Below, one piece after another: positions 51,262 to 59,733 of a stretch of 64,000 bases of DNA. Position numbers and translations under genes: made by a program. The DNA is taken from the NCBI RefSeq assembly GCF_008704655.1, contig NZ_CP023688.1, positions 3,472,001 to 3,536,000 on the forward strand, in the 5' to 3' direction. Below the pieces are notes generated by a model. It had not been told where the DNA came from. It ran no database searches and saw nothing but the letters and a program-made list of their open reading frames with translations. Source of the DNA: Streptomyces rimosus (lineage in GTDB: Bacteria > Actinomycetota > Actinomycetes > Streptomycetales > Streptomycetaceae). How positions within the stretch are numbered: position 1 is the first letter of the stretch; each line of letters starts with the position of its first letter.

Positions 51262-52316
51262 TTGGCGCTCTCCTCGGTCTCGGGTGCCCGCTTGCTGGCG
51301 CGGCGCGCCGAGCGCGACGCCCGGCCGGAACCGGCGCCGCCGTCGGCATCGCCGGCCTCGCCGCCGGACTCCGCGGCTTCGGCGGCGTGGCCGGTCAGCG
51401 AGATGAACACGTCGTCCAGGGTGGGGCGGCGCAGTCCGATGTCGTCTATCTCCACGCCGCGCGCGTCCAGTTCGCGGATGACCTCGGCGAGCAGCTTGGC
51501 GCCGCCGGTCACCGGCACGGTGATCTTTCGGGTGTGCTGCTCGATCTTGCTTTCGCCCTTGCCGAAGCCGCGCAGCACCTCGTCGGCGGTGCCGATGTGC
51601 TCGGCGGCGTGCACCACGACCTCGACCCGCTCGCCGCCCGTCCGCGCCTTGAGCTGGTCGGACGTGCCGCGGGCGATGACCTTGCCGTGGTCGACGACGC
51701 AGATGTCGTGTGCGAGGTGGTCGGCCTCTTCCAGGTACTGGGTCGTGAGCAGCAACGTCGTGCCGCCCGCGACGAGTTCCTGGATGACCTCCCACAACTG
51801 CTGGCGGTTGCGCGGGTCCAGGCCGGTGGTGGGCTCGTCCATGAACATCACGGGCGGGCTGACGACCAGTGCGGCGGCCAGGTCGAGGCGGCGCCGCATG
51901 CCGCCGGAGTAGGTCTTGGCCGGCCGGTCACCGGCGTCGGCGAGGTGGAAGCGCTCCAGCAGTTCGGTGGCCCGGGCCTTCGCGTCCCGGCCGCTCATCT
52001 GGTAGAGCTGGCCGACCATGGTCAGGTTCTCACGCCCCGTCAGGTATTCGTCCACGGCGGCGAACTGGCCGGACAGGCCGATGGAGCGGCGTACTTCGTC
52101 GGGGTGCTTGAGGACGTCGATACCGGCGACGACCGCGCTGCCCCGGTCGGGCCTGAGCAGGGTGGTGAGGACGCGTACGGCGGTGGTCTTGCCCGCACCG
52201 TTCGGGCCGAGCAGACCGAGGACGGTTCCTTCGGGGACGTCGAGGTCGACGCCGTCCAGAGCCCTCACCTTGCCGAAGGTCTTGACCAGACCCTCGGCGT
52301 AAATGGCGCCTGGCAT
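51258..52316 (-). CDS. ABC transporter ATPase (DrrA-like)
   Basis: A 352-residue exporter ATPase. Walker A GPNGAGKTTAVRVL, Q-loop LSGQFAAVDE, signature YSGGMRRRLDLAAALV, Walker B VMFMDEPTTGLD and the TTQYLEEAD switch are intact. A C-terminal DrrA-type extension (GTADEVLRGFG, LDARGVEIDDIGLRRPTLDDVFISLTG) is followed by a 40-residue Gly/Ala/Arg-rich tail. It is first in the operon. A CGCG-centred palindrome at 52462-52475 in its 259-bp upstream region may regulate it. Confidence 0.96.
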   Translation of the reverse strand: MPGAIYAEGLVKTFGKVRALDGVDLDVPEGTVLGLLGPNGAGKTTAVRVLTTLLRPDRGSAVVAGIDVLKHPDEVRRSIGLSGQFAAVDEYLTGRENLTMVGQLYQMSGRDAKARATELLERFHLADAGDRPAKTYSGGMRRRLDLAAALVVSPPVMFMDEPTTGLDPRNRQQLWEVIQELVAGGTTLLLTTQYLEEADHLAHDICVVDHGKVIARGTSDQLKARTGGERVEVVVHAAEHIGTADEVLRGFGKGESKIEQHTRKITVPVTGGAKLLAEVIRELDARGVEIDDIGLRRPTLDDVFISLTGHAAEAAESGGEAGDADGGAGSGRASRSARRASKRAPETEESAK

Positions 52317-52461
52317 GTGGGTACTCCCAAGGTATGGGTTAACTCCAGGAAGAATTTTACTTTTCGGACAACGCCTGCGCTATGGGCACATGTCCGGTAA
52401 CGGGGGTGCGCCCAGCGCACGGCGGCGCGCCCCGTCGACCCGAACCATAGCGCACACGCGA

Positions 52462-52475
52462 TACATCGCGATATA
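52462..52475. promoter_or_regulatory. CGCG-centred palindrome upstream of the ABC exporter
   Basis: TACATCGCGATATA is symmetrical except for one base pair and lies in a sharply AT-richer patch (52440-52490). It is a candidate operator about 150 nt before the ATPase start. Confidence 0.45.
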
Positions 52476-52575
52476 CGACAGAAGGCGTTTGCGTACCCGG
52501 GGCAGCGTGAGCCGCGCGATCTCCCCGGCCCCACGACTCGGCCCGGCGGCAGCACCGCCCGGCCCGCGCAGGACC

Positions 52576-53982
52576 TCAGCCCATGACGGTGTAACCCGCC
52601 TCCCGCAGGGCCGCGCCGACCTCGGTGCAGTGTTCCGGGCCCTTGGTCTCCAGGTGCAGCTCCACCTCCGCTTCCGTGAGTCCGAGGCGCGGATCGGTCC
52701 GTACGTGGCTCACGTCGAGGACGTTGGCGTCGACCTCCGAGAGCACCGCCAGCAGCGTCGCCAGGGCGCCCGGCCGGTCGGTGAGCCGCAGGCGCAGGGA
52801 CAGATAGCGTCCCGCGGCGGCCATGCCGTGCCGCAGGGTGCGCTGCATCAGCAGCGGATCAACGTTTCCTCCCGACAGCACCGCGACCACCGGCCCCTCG
52901 AAGGCTTCGGGCCGCGACAGCAGCGCCGCCACCGGGCTCGCCCCCGCCGGCTCCACGACCAGCTTCGCGCGCTCCAGGCAGAGCAGCAGGGCGCTGGAGA
53001 GCTCGTCCTCGGTGACGGTACGGACCTCGTCGACGAGATCGCCAATGATTTTGAACGGTACGTCGCCCGGCCGCCCCACCTTGATGCCGTCCGCCATCGT
53101 CGTCGGCGCCTCGATCGAGACCGGCCGCCCGGCCGCCAGCGAGGGCGGATAGGCCGCGGCGCCCTCCGCCTGCACCCCGATGATCTTCACATCCGGCCGT
53201 ACGGACTTGACCGCCAGCGCGACCCCCGCCGCCAGTCCGCCGCCGCCGATGCCCACGACGACCGTGCGCACCTCCGGGCACTGTTCGAGTATCTCCAGGC
53301 CGACCGTGCCCTGGCCCGCGATGATGTCCCGGTGGTCGAAGGGGTGGATGAAGACCGCGCCGGTCTTCCGCGCGTACTCCTGCGCGGCGGCCAGCGTCTC
53401 ATCCACGACATGGCCCTGCAGCCGCACCTCGGCGCCGTACTCGCGGGTCGCGGCGACCTTCGGCAGCGGGGCGCCGACCGGCATGAACACCGTCGAGCGC
53501 ACGCCCAGCAGGGAGGCCGCCAGCGCGACGCCCTGCGCGTGGTTGCCGGCGCTGGCGGCGACCACACCGGCCGCCCGCTCCCGCGGCGACAGGCCCGCGA
53601 TCCGCACGTACGCGCCACGTATTTTGAAGGAGCCGGTGCGCTGCAGGTTCTCGCACTTCAGATGCACCGGCGCCCCCACCAAAGCGGACAGGTGCCGGCT
53701 CCCCTCCAAGGCGGTGGACCGGGAGACGCCGGACAGGATCTTCTGCGCCTCCCGTACGTCCTCGACGGTGAGCGCGGCGGAGGCGGCGGCCACCCCGCCC
53801 GCGCCCGGCCCCGAAACGGAGGCGGAACCGGAACCCGGCTCCGGTGACCGGTCCGCACCGGACGCCGCCGCACCTGCCGGGCCTGATGTCGGCCCGGGTG
53901 CCGGACCGGCCACAGAACCGGAAGCGGAATCCGAAGGGGAACCGGAGGCAGGAGTGGACTCGTGCGGCGTGTGATCGTCCAT
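52576..53982 (-). CDS. ilvA: Threonine ammonia-lyase (threonine dehydratase) with ACT domain
   Basis: PLP enzyme converting L-threonine to 2-oxobutyrate and ammonia, entry to isoleucine synthesis or threonine catabolism. Catalytic Lys is in CENLQRTGSFKIRGAYVR; the glycine loop is VVVGIGGGGLAAG and SGGNVDPLL closes the site. The C-terminal 75 residues form a single ACT domain (LSLRLRLTDRPGALATLLAVL). The first 65 residues are a Ser/Gly/Pro/Ala low-complexity stretch that the family lacks; GTG codons at about residues 24 and 64 are alternative starts. ATG at 53982 gives 468 residues. No ribosome-binding site, so the transcript may be leaderless. Divergent from marR. Confidence 0.93.
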   Translation of the reverse strand: MDDHTPHESTPASGSPSDSASGSVAGPAPGPTSGPAGAAASGADRSPEPGSGSASVSGPGAGGVAAASAALTVEDVREAQKILSGVSRSTALEGSRHLSALVGAPVHLKCENLQRTGSFKIRGAYVRIAGLSPRERAAGVVAASAGNHAQGVALAASLLGVRSTVFMPVGAPLPKVAATREYGAEVRLQGHVVDETLAAAQEYARKTGAVFIHPFDHRDIIAGQGTVGLEILEQCPEVRTVVVGIGGGGLAAGVALAVKSVRPDVKIIGVQAEGAAAYPPSLAAGRPVSIEAPTTMADGIKVGRPGDVPFKIIGDLVDEVRTVTEDELSSALLLCLERAKLVVEPAGASPVAALLSRPEAFEGPVVAVLSGGNVDPLLMQRTLRHGMAAAGRYLSLRLRLTDRPGALATLLAVLSEVDANVLDVSHVRTDPRLGLTEAEVELHLETKGPEHCTEVGAALREAGYTVMG

Positions 53983-54138
53983 GCAGCCCAGTCTTACAGT
54001 TCGGCACGCGACGGGTCCGTCCGGCCGCCGGACCGGTGCCAGGGTGGCACGTCTTTCGACAGCGCCGGTACGGTCCGCGTCCGGGCCGCGTACTCTGTCC
54101 CCCAATCCGTACGCATCCCATGAAGCGAGCTCCCGGCC

Positions 54139-54639
54139 ATGCCCACCTCTTCGGACATGACGACCCACACCGACACCGCTCTTCTCGACGCGCTGCAACA
54201 CCAAGTCGCCGTTTTCGCCCGCCGCGCCGAACAGAGCCGGCTCGGCGGCGTCGGCCAGGCGCGCAATTCCATGGACCGTGCCGCCTACCTGCTCCTCAAC
54301 CGCCTGGACAAGGAAGGCCCGATGGGTGTCAAGGCGCTGGCCGCCGGCATGGGCATCGACTCCTCCACCGTCACCCGGCAGGTCGCCCCGCTGGTCGACT
54401 CCGGCCTGGTCAACCGCGCCTCGCACCCGGAGGACGGGCGCGCGGTCGTACTCCAGCTCTCCGAGCGCGGCCGGTCCCGCCTCGAAGAGGTACGCGCCTC
54501 CCGCCGCGCCCTGATGGCGCTGGTCACGGAGGAGTGGACGGAGGAGGAGCGGGACGCGTTCTGCACCCTGCTGACGCGCTTCAACGCCTCGCTGTCCACG
54601 GTCACGGCGACGCTGCCGGCGGTGCCGTCCACTTCCTGA
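54139..54639 (+). CDS. MarR-family regulator
   Basis: A 166-residue winged-helix regulator. SMDRAAYLLLNRLDKEGPMGVKALAAGMGIDSSTVTRQVAPLVDSGLV gives the fold (parts: AAYLLLNRLDKEGPMGVKAL and GIDSSTVTRQVAPLVDSGLV). The wing is RASHPEDGRAVVLQLSERG. The N- and C-terminal helices needed for dimers are present. ATG at 54139; an in-frame ATG at 54157 is possible. Divergent from ilvA with 156 bp between; the ABC exporter on the far side of ilvA is a possible target, but no shared site was found. Confidence 0.93.
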   Translation: MPTSSDMTTHTDTALLDALQHQVAVFARRAEQSRLGGVGQARNSMDRAAYLLLNRLDKEGPMGVKALAAGMGIDSSTVTRQVAPLVDSGLVNRASHPEDGRAVVLQLSERGRSRLEEVRASRRALMALVTEEWTEEERDAFCTLLTRFNASLSTVTATLPAVPSTS

Positions 54640-54763
54640 GCGGGGCGAGAGGGCGCCGGCACGGCGCACTCCCCCACCCGTCTTCCGGCGGGGCGCCTCC
54701 TTGGGGCCCGGTTTTTCCCGGCCGCCTCTTGACCCGGTGCCGGGCCTGCCGTGCCATGTAGCT

Positions 54764-55351
54764 GTGCGAGAGCGGCGGGCAGCGCAGGAACGCCGTCGTG
54801 CCCGGGAGTTCGAGGCGTTCGTCGCGGGCGCGGCCGGGCGCCTGCTGCGCGCCGCCACGCTGCTGACCGCCGAGCCCGAAGGGCAACCGGCGCCCGCCGC
54901 CGAGCGCTTGCTCACGCTGGCCCTGGCCCGTACGTACGCCGCCTGGGACCGGCTGCGCGGCGAGGACCCGTACGACCGCGCGCGCCAGGAGATGGCCGCC
55001 CACTACGCGCATTCCGCCTGGCGGGCGCGCCTCCCCCGCGCTCTGCGGCCCGGCACGCCCCCGCCGTCCGGCGGCCTGCTGGAGCGGCTGTCCCCGCAGG
55101 AGCGGCTGGTGCTCGTACTGCGGCTCTACGAGGGCGTGGCCGAGGAGCAGACCGCGGCGCAGTTGGGGCTGCCCGCTGAACGCGTCCACACGTTGTGCCT
55201 GCGGGCGGTGGGGCATATGCGGAGCAAGCCGCGTGCCGGGCGGTCCGTATCTCTCGGCGGCGAGGCCCTGCACCCCGTACGGGACGTACCAGACTTACCG
55301 CACCTACCAGACTCCTCGGCTCCCCAGCGCACGGAAGCCGCGGCGCCATGA
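54764..55351 (+). CDS. Sigma-factor-like protein (SigE70/ECF-type, degenerate)
   Basis: About 195 residues. The N-terminal half (EFEAFVAGAAGRLLRAATLL, AERLLTLALARTYAAWDRLRGEDPYDRARQ) resembles a weakened sigma region 2. The region after residue 110 is a region-4-like helix-turn-helix (LSPQERLVLVLRLYEGVAEEQTAAQLGLPAERVHTLC, in parts: LSPQERLVLVLRLYEGVAEE and TAAQLGLPAERVHTLCLRAV). The tail is Pro/His/Ser rich. The GTG at 54764 is my choice; upstream codons to 54701 are open but unlike the family. Its stop overlaps the next ATG, so the following membrane protein, perhaps an anti-sigma, is coupled. Confidence 0.75.
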   Translation: MRERRAAQERRRAREFEAFVAGAAGRLLRAATLLTAEPEGQPAPAAERLLTLALARTYAAWDRLRGEDPYDRARQEMAAHYAHSAWRARLPRALRPGTPPPSGGLLERLSPQERLVLVLRLYEGVAEEQTAAQLGLPAERVHTLCLRAVGHMRSKPRAGRSVSLGGEALHPVRDVPDLPHLPDSSAPQRTEAAAP

Positions 55352-55599
55352 CCCTCCCCGACCGCAAGGAGGCCGAGGTGCGGCGGATGCTGGACGGGCC
55401 GCATCCGCCGGTACCGCCCGACCTGGCGCTGCGCGCGGCCGAAAGCGGCCGGCGGCTGCTGGCGCACCGCCGGCTGGCCCGCCTCGCGCTGTGGCTGCTG
55501 GCCCTGGCGGCGCTGGCCGCACTGCTGGTCTGGACGGTGGTCGACCAGCCGTGGCTGCCGCCGCCGGCGCACACCACCCCTCCGCTGGAAGGGTGGTGA
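55348..55599 (+). CDS. Small single-pass membrane protein coupled to the sigma-like gene
   Basis: An 83-residue protein. Basic/acidic N-terminal 45 residues (MTLPDRKEAEVRRMLDG, PDLALRAAESGRRLLAHRRL) precede one strong helix (LALWLLALAALAALLVWTVV) and a short Pro-rich tail outside. ATGA overlap with the sigma-like gene shows translational coupling. Membrane proteins so placed are commonly anti-sigma factors, but this one is too short for a zinc anti-sigma domain and has no Cys or His pair; the role is inferred. Confidence 0.78.
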   Translation: MTLPDRKEAEVRRMLDGPHPPVPPDLALRAAESGRRLLAHRRLARLALWLLALAALAALLVWTVVDQPWLPPPAHTTPPLEGW

Positions 55600-55675
55600 G
55601 CCGGGCTCCGCCGGTCCGCCGTCCGCACGCGGCGGCCGCGTCGCCCCGGGCCCGCGGCGACCCGGAAGGTACGCC

Positions 55676-56836
55676 CTATCCCAGCGCCTGGGTGAGGTCC
55701 GCCACCAGGTCGTCGATCGACTCGATGCCGACCGAGAGGCGTACGAGGTCGTTGGGGACCTCCAGCAGCGAGCCCGCCGTCGAGGCGTGCGTCATCTTGC
55801 CCGGGTGCTCGATCAGCGACTCGACGCCGCCGAGCGACTCACCGAGGGTGAACAGCCGGGCACGGTTGCACACCTCCACCGCGGCCTGCTCGCCGCCCGC
55901 GACACGGAAGGAGACCATGCCGCCGAAGGAACGCATCTGCTTGGCGGCGACCTCGTGGCCGGGGTGCTCCGCGAGGCCCGGGTAGTAGACCTGCGTCACC
56001 TTGTCGTGCGAGGCCAGCAGGTCGGCGATGCGGGCCGCGTTGGCGCTGTGCCGGTCCATCCGTACGGCCAGCGTCTTCAGGCCGCGCATCACCAGCCACG
56101 AGTCGAAGGGCCCGGCGACCGCGCCCATCGCGTTCTGGTGGTAGGCCAGTTCGTCGCCCAGTTCGGCGTCATTGACGACGAGCGCGCCGCCGACCACGTC
56201 CGAGTGGCCGCCCATGTACTTGGTCGTGGAGTAGACCACCACGTCAGCGCCGAGGGCCAGCGGCTGCTGGAGGTAGGGGCTGGCGAAGGTGTTGTCCACG
56301 ACCAGGCGCACCCCGGCGTCGCGCGCGACGGCCGCGAGCGCGGGGATGTCCGTGATGCCGAGGAGCGGGTTGCTGGGCGTCTCCACCCAGATCGCCTTGG
56401 TACGGGGCCGCAGGGCGTCCCGTACGGCCTGGGGGTCGGAGGTGTCGGCGACCGACCACTCCACACCCCACCGCTCGACGACCTTGGAGATCAGGCGGAA
56501 CGTGCCGCCGTACGCGTCATTGGGGATGAGCACGTGGTCGCCGGGCACCAGCAGGGTGCGCAACAGGGTGTCCTCGGCCGCCAGCCCGGAGGCGAAGGCC
56601 AGGCCGCGGCGGCCGCCGTCGAGGGCGGCGAGGTTCTCCTCCAGGGCGGTACGGGTCGGGTTGGCGCTGCGGCTGTACTCGTAGCCGCCGCGCAGCCCGC
56701 CCACGCCGTCCTGCTTGTAGGTGGACACCTGGTAGATGGGCGGTACCACCGCGCCGGTCGCCTCGTCGGGCTCCTGACCTGCGTGGATGGCAAGGGTCTC
56801 GAAATTCTGGGGGCGCTGCTCGCGCTGATCGCTCAT
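55676..56836 (-). CDS. metB: Cystathionine gamma-synthase/lyase
   Basis: A 386-residue Cys/Met-metabolism PLP enzyme. FETLAIHAGQEPDEATGAVVPPIYQVSTY, YEYSRSANPTRTALEENLAALDGG, the PLP-stacking and phosphate region ASGLAAEDTLLRTLL, and the Schiff-base Lys in YSTTKYMGGHSDVVGG are all present, with SLGGVESLIEHPGKMTH near the end. It joins O-succinyl- or O-acetylhomoserine to cysteine, or cleaves cystathionine; sequence alone does not settle direction. ATG at 56836. It is divergent from the unknown TPR-like gene. Confidence 0.94.
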   Translation of the reverse strand: MSDQREQRPQNFETLAIHAGQEPDEATGAVVPPIYQVSTYKQDGVGGLRGGYEYSRSANPTRTALEENLAALDGGRRGLAFASGLAAEDTLLRTLLVPGDHVLIPNDAYGGTFRLISKVVERWGVEWSVADTSDPQAVRDALRPRTKAIWVETPSNPLLGITDIPALAAVARDAGVRLVVDNTFASPYLQQPLALGADVVVYSTTKYMGGHSDVVGGALVVNDAELGDELAYHQNAMGAVAGPFDSWLVMRGLKTLAVRMDRHSANAARIADLLASHDKVTQVYYPGLAEHPGHEVAAKQMRSFGGMVSFRVAGGEQAAVEVCNRARLFTLGESLGGVESLIEHPGKMTHASTAGSLLEVPNDLVRLSVGIESIDDLVADLTQALG

Positions 56837-56997
56837 ATCTGCCGAGGGTAGTCGTCCACACCCGCGAACTTTTCGGAACTTTCTGCTTCGCTGGATAGTG
56901 GATACATACAAGACACATACCCGCCGATCCGCACCGCGGCCGTACGCCCCGGTGTTCCCCTCCCCGCCTCCCACGACCGGAATCCGAGACTGACCAC

Positions 56998-58104
56998 ATG
57001 GACGCTCTGCTGGTTCTCTTCGCCGCTGCCGCCCTCGGCGGTCTCGTCCTGCTGCCGTGGCTGCGGCGCAGGCAGGCCGCGCAGCAGGCCCAGCAGGGCA
57101 TGGCGGTGGCCGCCGACCCCATGGCGGGCTACGGCTTCGTACCGGCCCAGCAGCTGGACGTACGGCTGCCCGGACCCGACCCGGAGCTGGAGGAGGCCCT
57201 CGACGAGATCCGGCGCGCGCACGACTGGCGACCGGCCGCGCAGCTGCTGAGCGCGACCGGAGAGGACTGGGAGCGGCGCTGGCAGCGGGTGCAGACGCTC
57301 GCCGGGGCCGCGGCGTTCGAGCTGGCGGAACGGCCGGGGCAGGGCGGCATCTGGCTGCGTACGTGGCGCTCGGAGGCCCCCAAGGACCCGGGCGGCGCGC
57401 AGACCCACGCCCAGTTCCTGGTCCTCCAGGCGCTGCGCGACCCGGGCTCGCAGGACTTCCGCATGATCCTGGAGGAGGCCCGCACGGTCTGCCACGAAGC
57501 GGCCCTGCTGGCCCCCGGCAGCCCCATCCCGTACATCACCGAGCTGGCCGTCGCCCGTGGCCTCGGCGAGCGCCGTGCCGACTACGACGCGCTGTGGTCG
57601 AAGATCACCCAGCGTGCCCCGCACCACATGGGCGCCCACCTCGCCGCGCTGCCCTACTGGTCGCAGAAGTGGCACGGCTCCAAGGAGGAGGCCGCCGCCT
57701 TCACCGAGGCCGCCGCCGCGGCCGCCCCCGCCAAGAGCCTGCTGCCCGCCCTCCCGCTCTTCGCCGTCCACGACCATCTGCCCGAGGCCAACATGGTGCG
57801 CGGCCTCTTCCAGAGCGCCGTCGTCGAACGCGCCATAGAGGGCGCGCACTTCGCCCTCCGCGAGGCCCCCGCCGACCACCCCATGGCCCCGCACGTCCGG
57901 CACCTGCTCATCTGGTTCCTCGTCCACGCCGAGCGCTACGAGGAAGCCCTGGAACAGCTGACCCTCGTGGACGGCCACGTCGGCGCGGTCCCGTGGTCGT
58001 ACGGCCCCAGCCCCGCCGCCGAATACGCCGCCTACCGGGCCCAGGCCGTGGCCGGCTGGGAGCGGGGCGGGGGGACACCTGCGGACTTCCGGCCGCGGTC
58101 GTAA
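56998..58104 (+). CDS. Membrane-anchored helical-repeat protein, function unknown
   Basis: A 368-residue protein. One N-terminal helix (ALLVLFAAAALGGLVLLPWL) and a basic stop-transfer (RRRQ) are followed by a cytosolic all-helical domain (LDEIRRAHDWRPAAQLLSATGEDWERRWQRV, PYITELAVARGLGERRADYDALW, LIWFLVHAERYEEALEQLTLVDGH), which reads like degenerate TPRs. It has no catalytic motif. Conserved among Streptomyces in my reading of its style, but I cannot name it. The gap downstream holds a 27-bp tandem repeat array. Confidence 0.8.
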   Translation: MDALLVLFAAAALGGLVLLPWLRRRQAAQQAQQGMAVAADPMAGYGFVPAQQLDVRLPGPDPELEEALDEIRRAHDWRPAAQLLSATGEDWERRWQRVQTLAGAAAFELAERPGQGGIWLRTWRSEAPKDPGGAQTHAQFLVLQALRDPGSQDFRMILEEARTVCHEAALLAPGSPIPYITELAVARGLGERRADYDALWSKITQRAPHHMGAHLAALPYWSQKWHGSKEEAAAFTEAAAAAAPAKSLLPALPLFAVHDHLPEANMVRGLFQSAVVERAIEGAHFALREAPADHPMAPHVRHLLIWFLVHAERYEEALEQLTLVDGHVGAVPWSYGPSPAAEYAAYRAQAVAGWERGGGTPADFRPRS

Positions 58105-58110
58105 CGGACG

Positions 58111-58244
58111 GGGCGCCGGAAGCCGCCCGATCCGGCAGGGCGCCGGAAGCCGCCTGATCCGGCAGGGCACCGGAACCAGCCCGGTCCGTGCGGGGCACGG
58201 AACCAGCCCAACCCGGCAGAGCACCGGACCCAACCCGGAACGGA
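58111..58244. repeat. 27-bp tandem repeat array, five units
   Basis: Units begin at 58111, 58138, 58165, 58192 and 58219. Units 1 and 2 differ by one base (GGGCGCCGGAAGCCGCC start); units 3-5 have diverged (GGGCACCGGAACCAGCCC type). The array occupies most of the gap before msrA. Confidence 0.85.
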
Positions 58245-58334
58245 ATGCTTCCGCGCCCGCCCGGCGTTGAACCCGTCGGCTGCCCTTCCCCATACGTACG
58301 GTTTCCCGCCCTCCTGCCATTGGAGCCCGACGCC

Positions 58335-59003
58335 ATGCTCTTCAACCGCTTCAAGAACGCCCTCCCCTCCCCCGACGAGGCCCTGAAGGGCCGCCCCGAG
58401 CCCGCCTTCACCGTCCCCGACCGCCACACGGTCCTCGGCACCCCGCTGCTCGGCCCGTACCCCGAGCACCTGCGCGTCGCCGACTTCGGCCTGGGCTGCT
58501 TCTGGGGCGCCGAGCGCAAGTTCTGGCAGGCCGAAGGCGTCTGGACGACCCTGGTCGGCTACCAGGGCGGCCACACCCCGAACCCCACCTACGAAGAGGT
58601 GTGCAGCGGCCTCACCGGCCACACCGAAGCGGTCCGCGTCGTCTACGACCCCGCCAAGACCTCCTACGAAGCCCTCCTGAAGCTCTTCTGGGAATCCCAC
58701 GACCCCACCCAGGGCTTCCGCCAGGGCAACGACACCGGCACCCAGTACCGCTCCGCCATCTACACCCACTCCCCCACCGACCAGCAAACAGCCGAAGCCT
58801 CCCGCACCGCCTACCAGTCCGTCCTGACCTCCTCCGGCTACGGCGACATCACCACCGAAATCCTGCCGGCCGGGCCCGAGCGGCCGTTTTACGCGGCTGA
58901 GGGGTATCACCAGCAGTACCTGGACAAGAATCCGGCGGGGTACTGCGGGATCGGGGGGACAGGGGTTTCCTGCCCGGTGGGGGTGGCGCCCGCCGACGGC
59001 TGA
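58335..59003 (+). CDS. msrA: Peptide-methionine (S)-S-oxide reductase
   Basis: A 222-residue enzyme that repairs methionine-S-sulfoxide in proteins. Catalytic Cys is in [16 protein letters not shown]; family blocks [50 protein letters not shown] and [21 protein letters not shown] follow. The recycling cysteines lie in the last 25 residues (GYCG, VSCPVG). GGAG nine nt before the ATG. The stop codon overlaps a downstream, apparently broken, gene by one base. Confidence 0.97.
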   Translation: MLFNRFKNALPSPDEALKGRPEPAFTVPDRHTVLGTPLLGPYPEHLRVADFGLGCFWGAERKFWQAEGVWTTLVGYQGGHTPNPTYEEVCSGLTGHTEAVRVVYDPAKTSYEALLKLFWESHDPTQGFRQGNDTGTQYRSAIYTHSPTDQQTAEASRTAYQSVLTSSGYGDITTEILPAGPERPFYAAEGYHQQYLDKNPAGYCGIGGTGVSCPVGVAPADG

Positions 59004-59516
59004 TGCGGACGTACGCCTACCGAGTGCTCGGCCCTACCTGGGGTATCGCCATCGACCTCACCGCAGATTCAGCCTCGGTGGCGGCCCCTCCCTCCAGCGC
59101 CCAGCGGATCAGCAACCGGGTCTGGCTGGACACCACTCCTGTCCTTGGCCATCCCCCCACCGACCGCTCAGGACTGCGCCTCGCCCCGGACGAAGCGAGC
59201 TGGCTGCGGCATGGGTTGGGCCTGGCAGCAGAGGCAATCGAGGCAGCCACGACTGCCAGGCCGGCACACGCTGGTCACGGTGCATCGCGTGTTGTTCCCC
59301 GAAGCCGACTTCCAGGCGGAGGGACTGGCCGCGGCAATCGTCGAGTGGTCCCAGAGGGAGTTCAGCATGCCCCCGGTTGCCTTCGGCACCTCATTCGATC
59401 GTGCCGCCAACCGCTTCGTCTTCACCTGGCAGGCGCACCAACGCCCCCAAGGAGCAGAGGTGCGCAGGATGCGCCCGGCCCGAGATCTGCACGGCCGGTT
59501 CCTGCCGAACACATGA
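59003..59516 (+). pseudogene. Frameshifted gene downstream of msrA, unknown product
   Basis: The first part ([19 protein letters not shown] to WLRHGLGLAAEAIEA) looks coding in one frame to about 59250. A coding-like stretch resumes one frame over (HTLVTVHRVLFPEADFQAEGLA to SFDRAANRFVFTWQA), ending at 59516. The join around 59240-59275 would need a +1 shift. Together they would give about 170 residues with no recognised domain. The ATG overlaps the msrA stop (TGATG). Either a decayed gene or a sequencing error; a programmed shift is unlikely, as I see no slippery motif. Confidence 0.55.
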
Positions 59517-59600
59517 GAAAGGACTTGGCCTGGCTGCCCTGCCGCGCAAGCGGACCGCATGGCTCCTTACATCCGAGGCAACGATGCGGGCAACCTCAGA

Positions 59601-59630
59601 CACCAGCAGTACTGGACAAGAACCCGGCTG
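59601..59630 (+). other. Short msrA-like remnant
   Basis: This stretch repeats the msrA segment at 58908-58938 (codons for [10 protein letters not shown]) with one deleted base and about three substitutions, 0.7 kb downstream of the original. It suggests a partial duplication of the msrA 3' end flanking the broken gene. Confidence 0.5.
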
Positions 59631-59733
59631 AGCTTCTCAACTGCGCATCCGTGCATACATTTCGAGATCAGTCGGCCTCGTAACCTGAGATGCCCGGGCA
59701 CTCGCGAGCGGGGACGGGCACCGGTGTAGCGGT

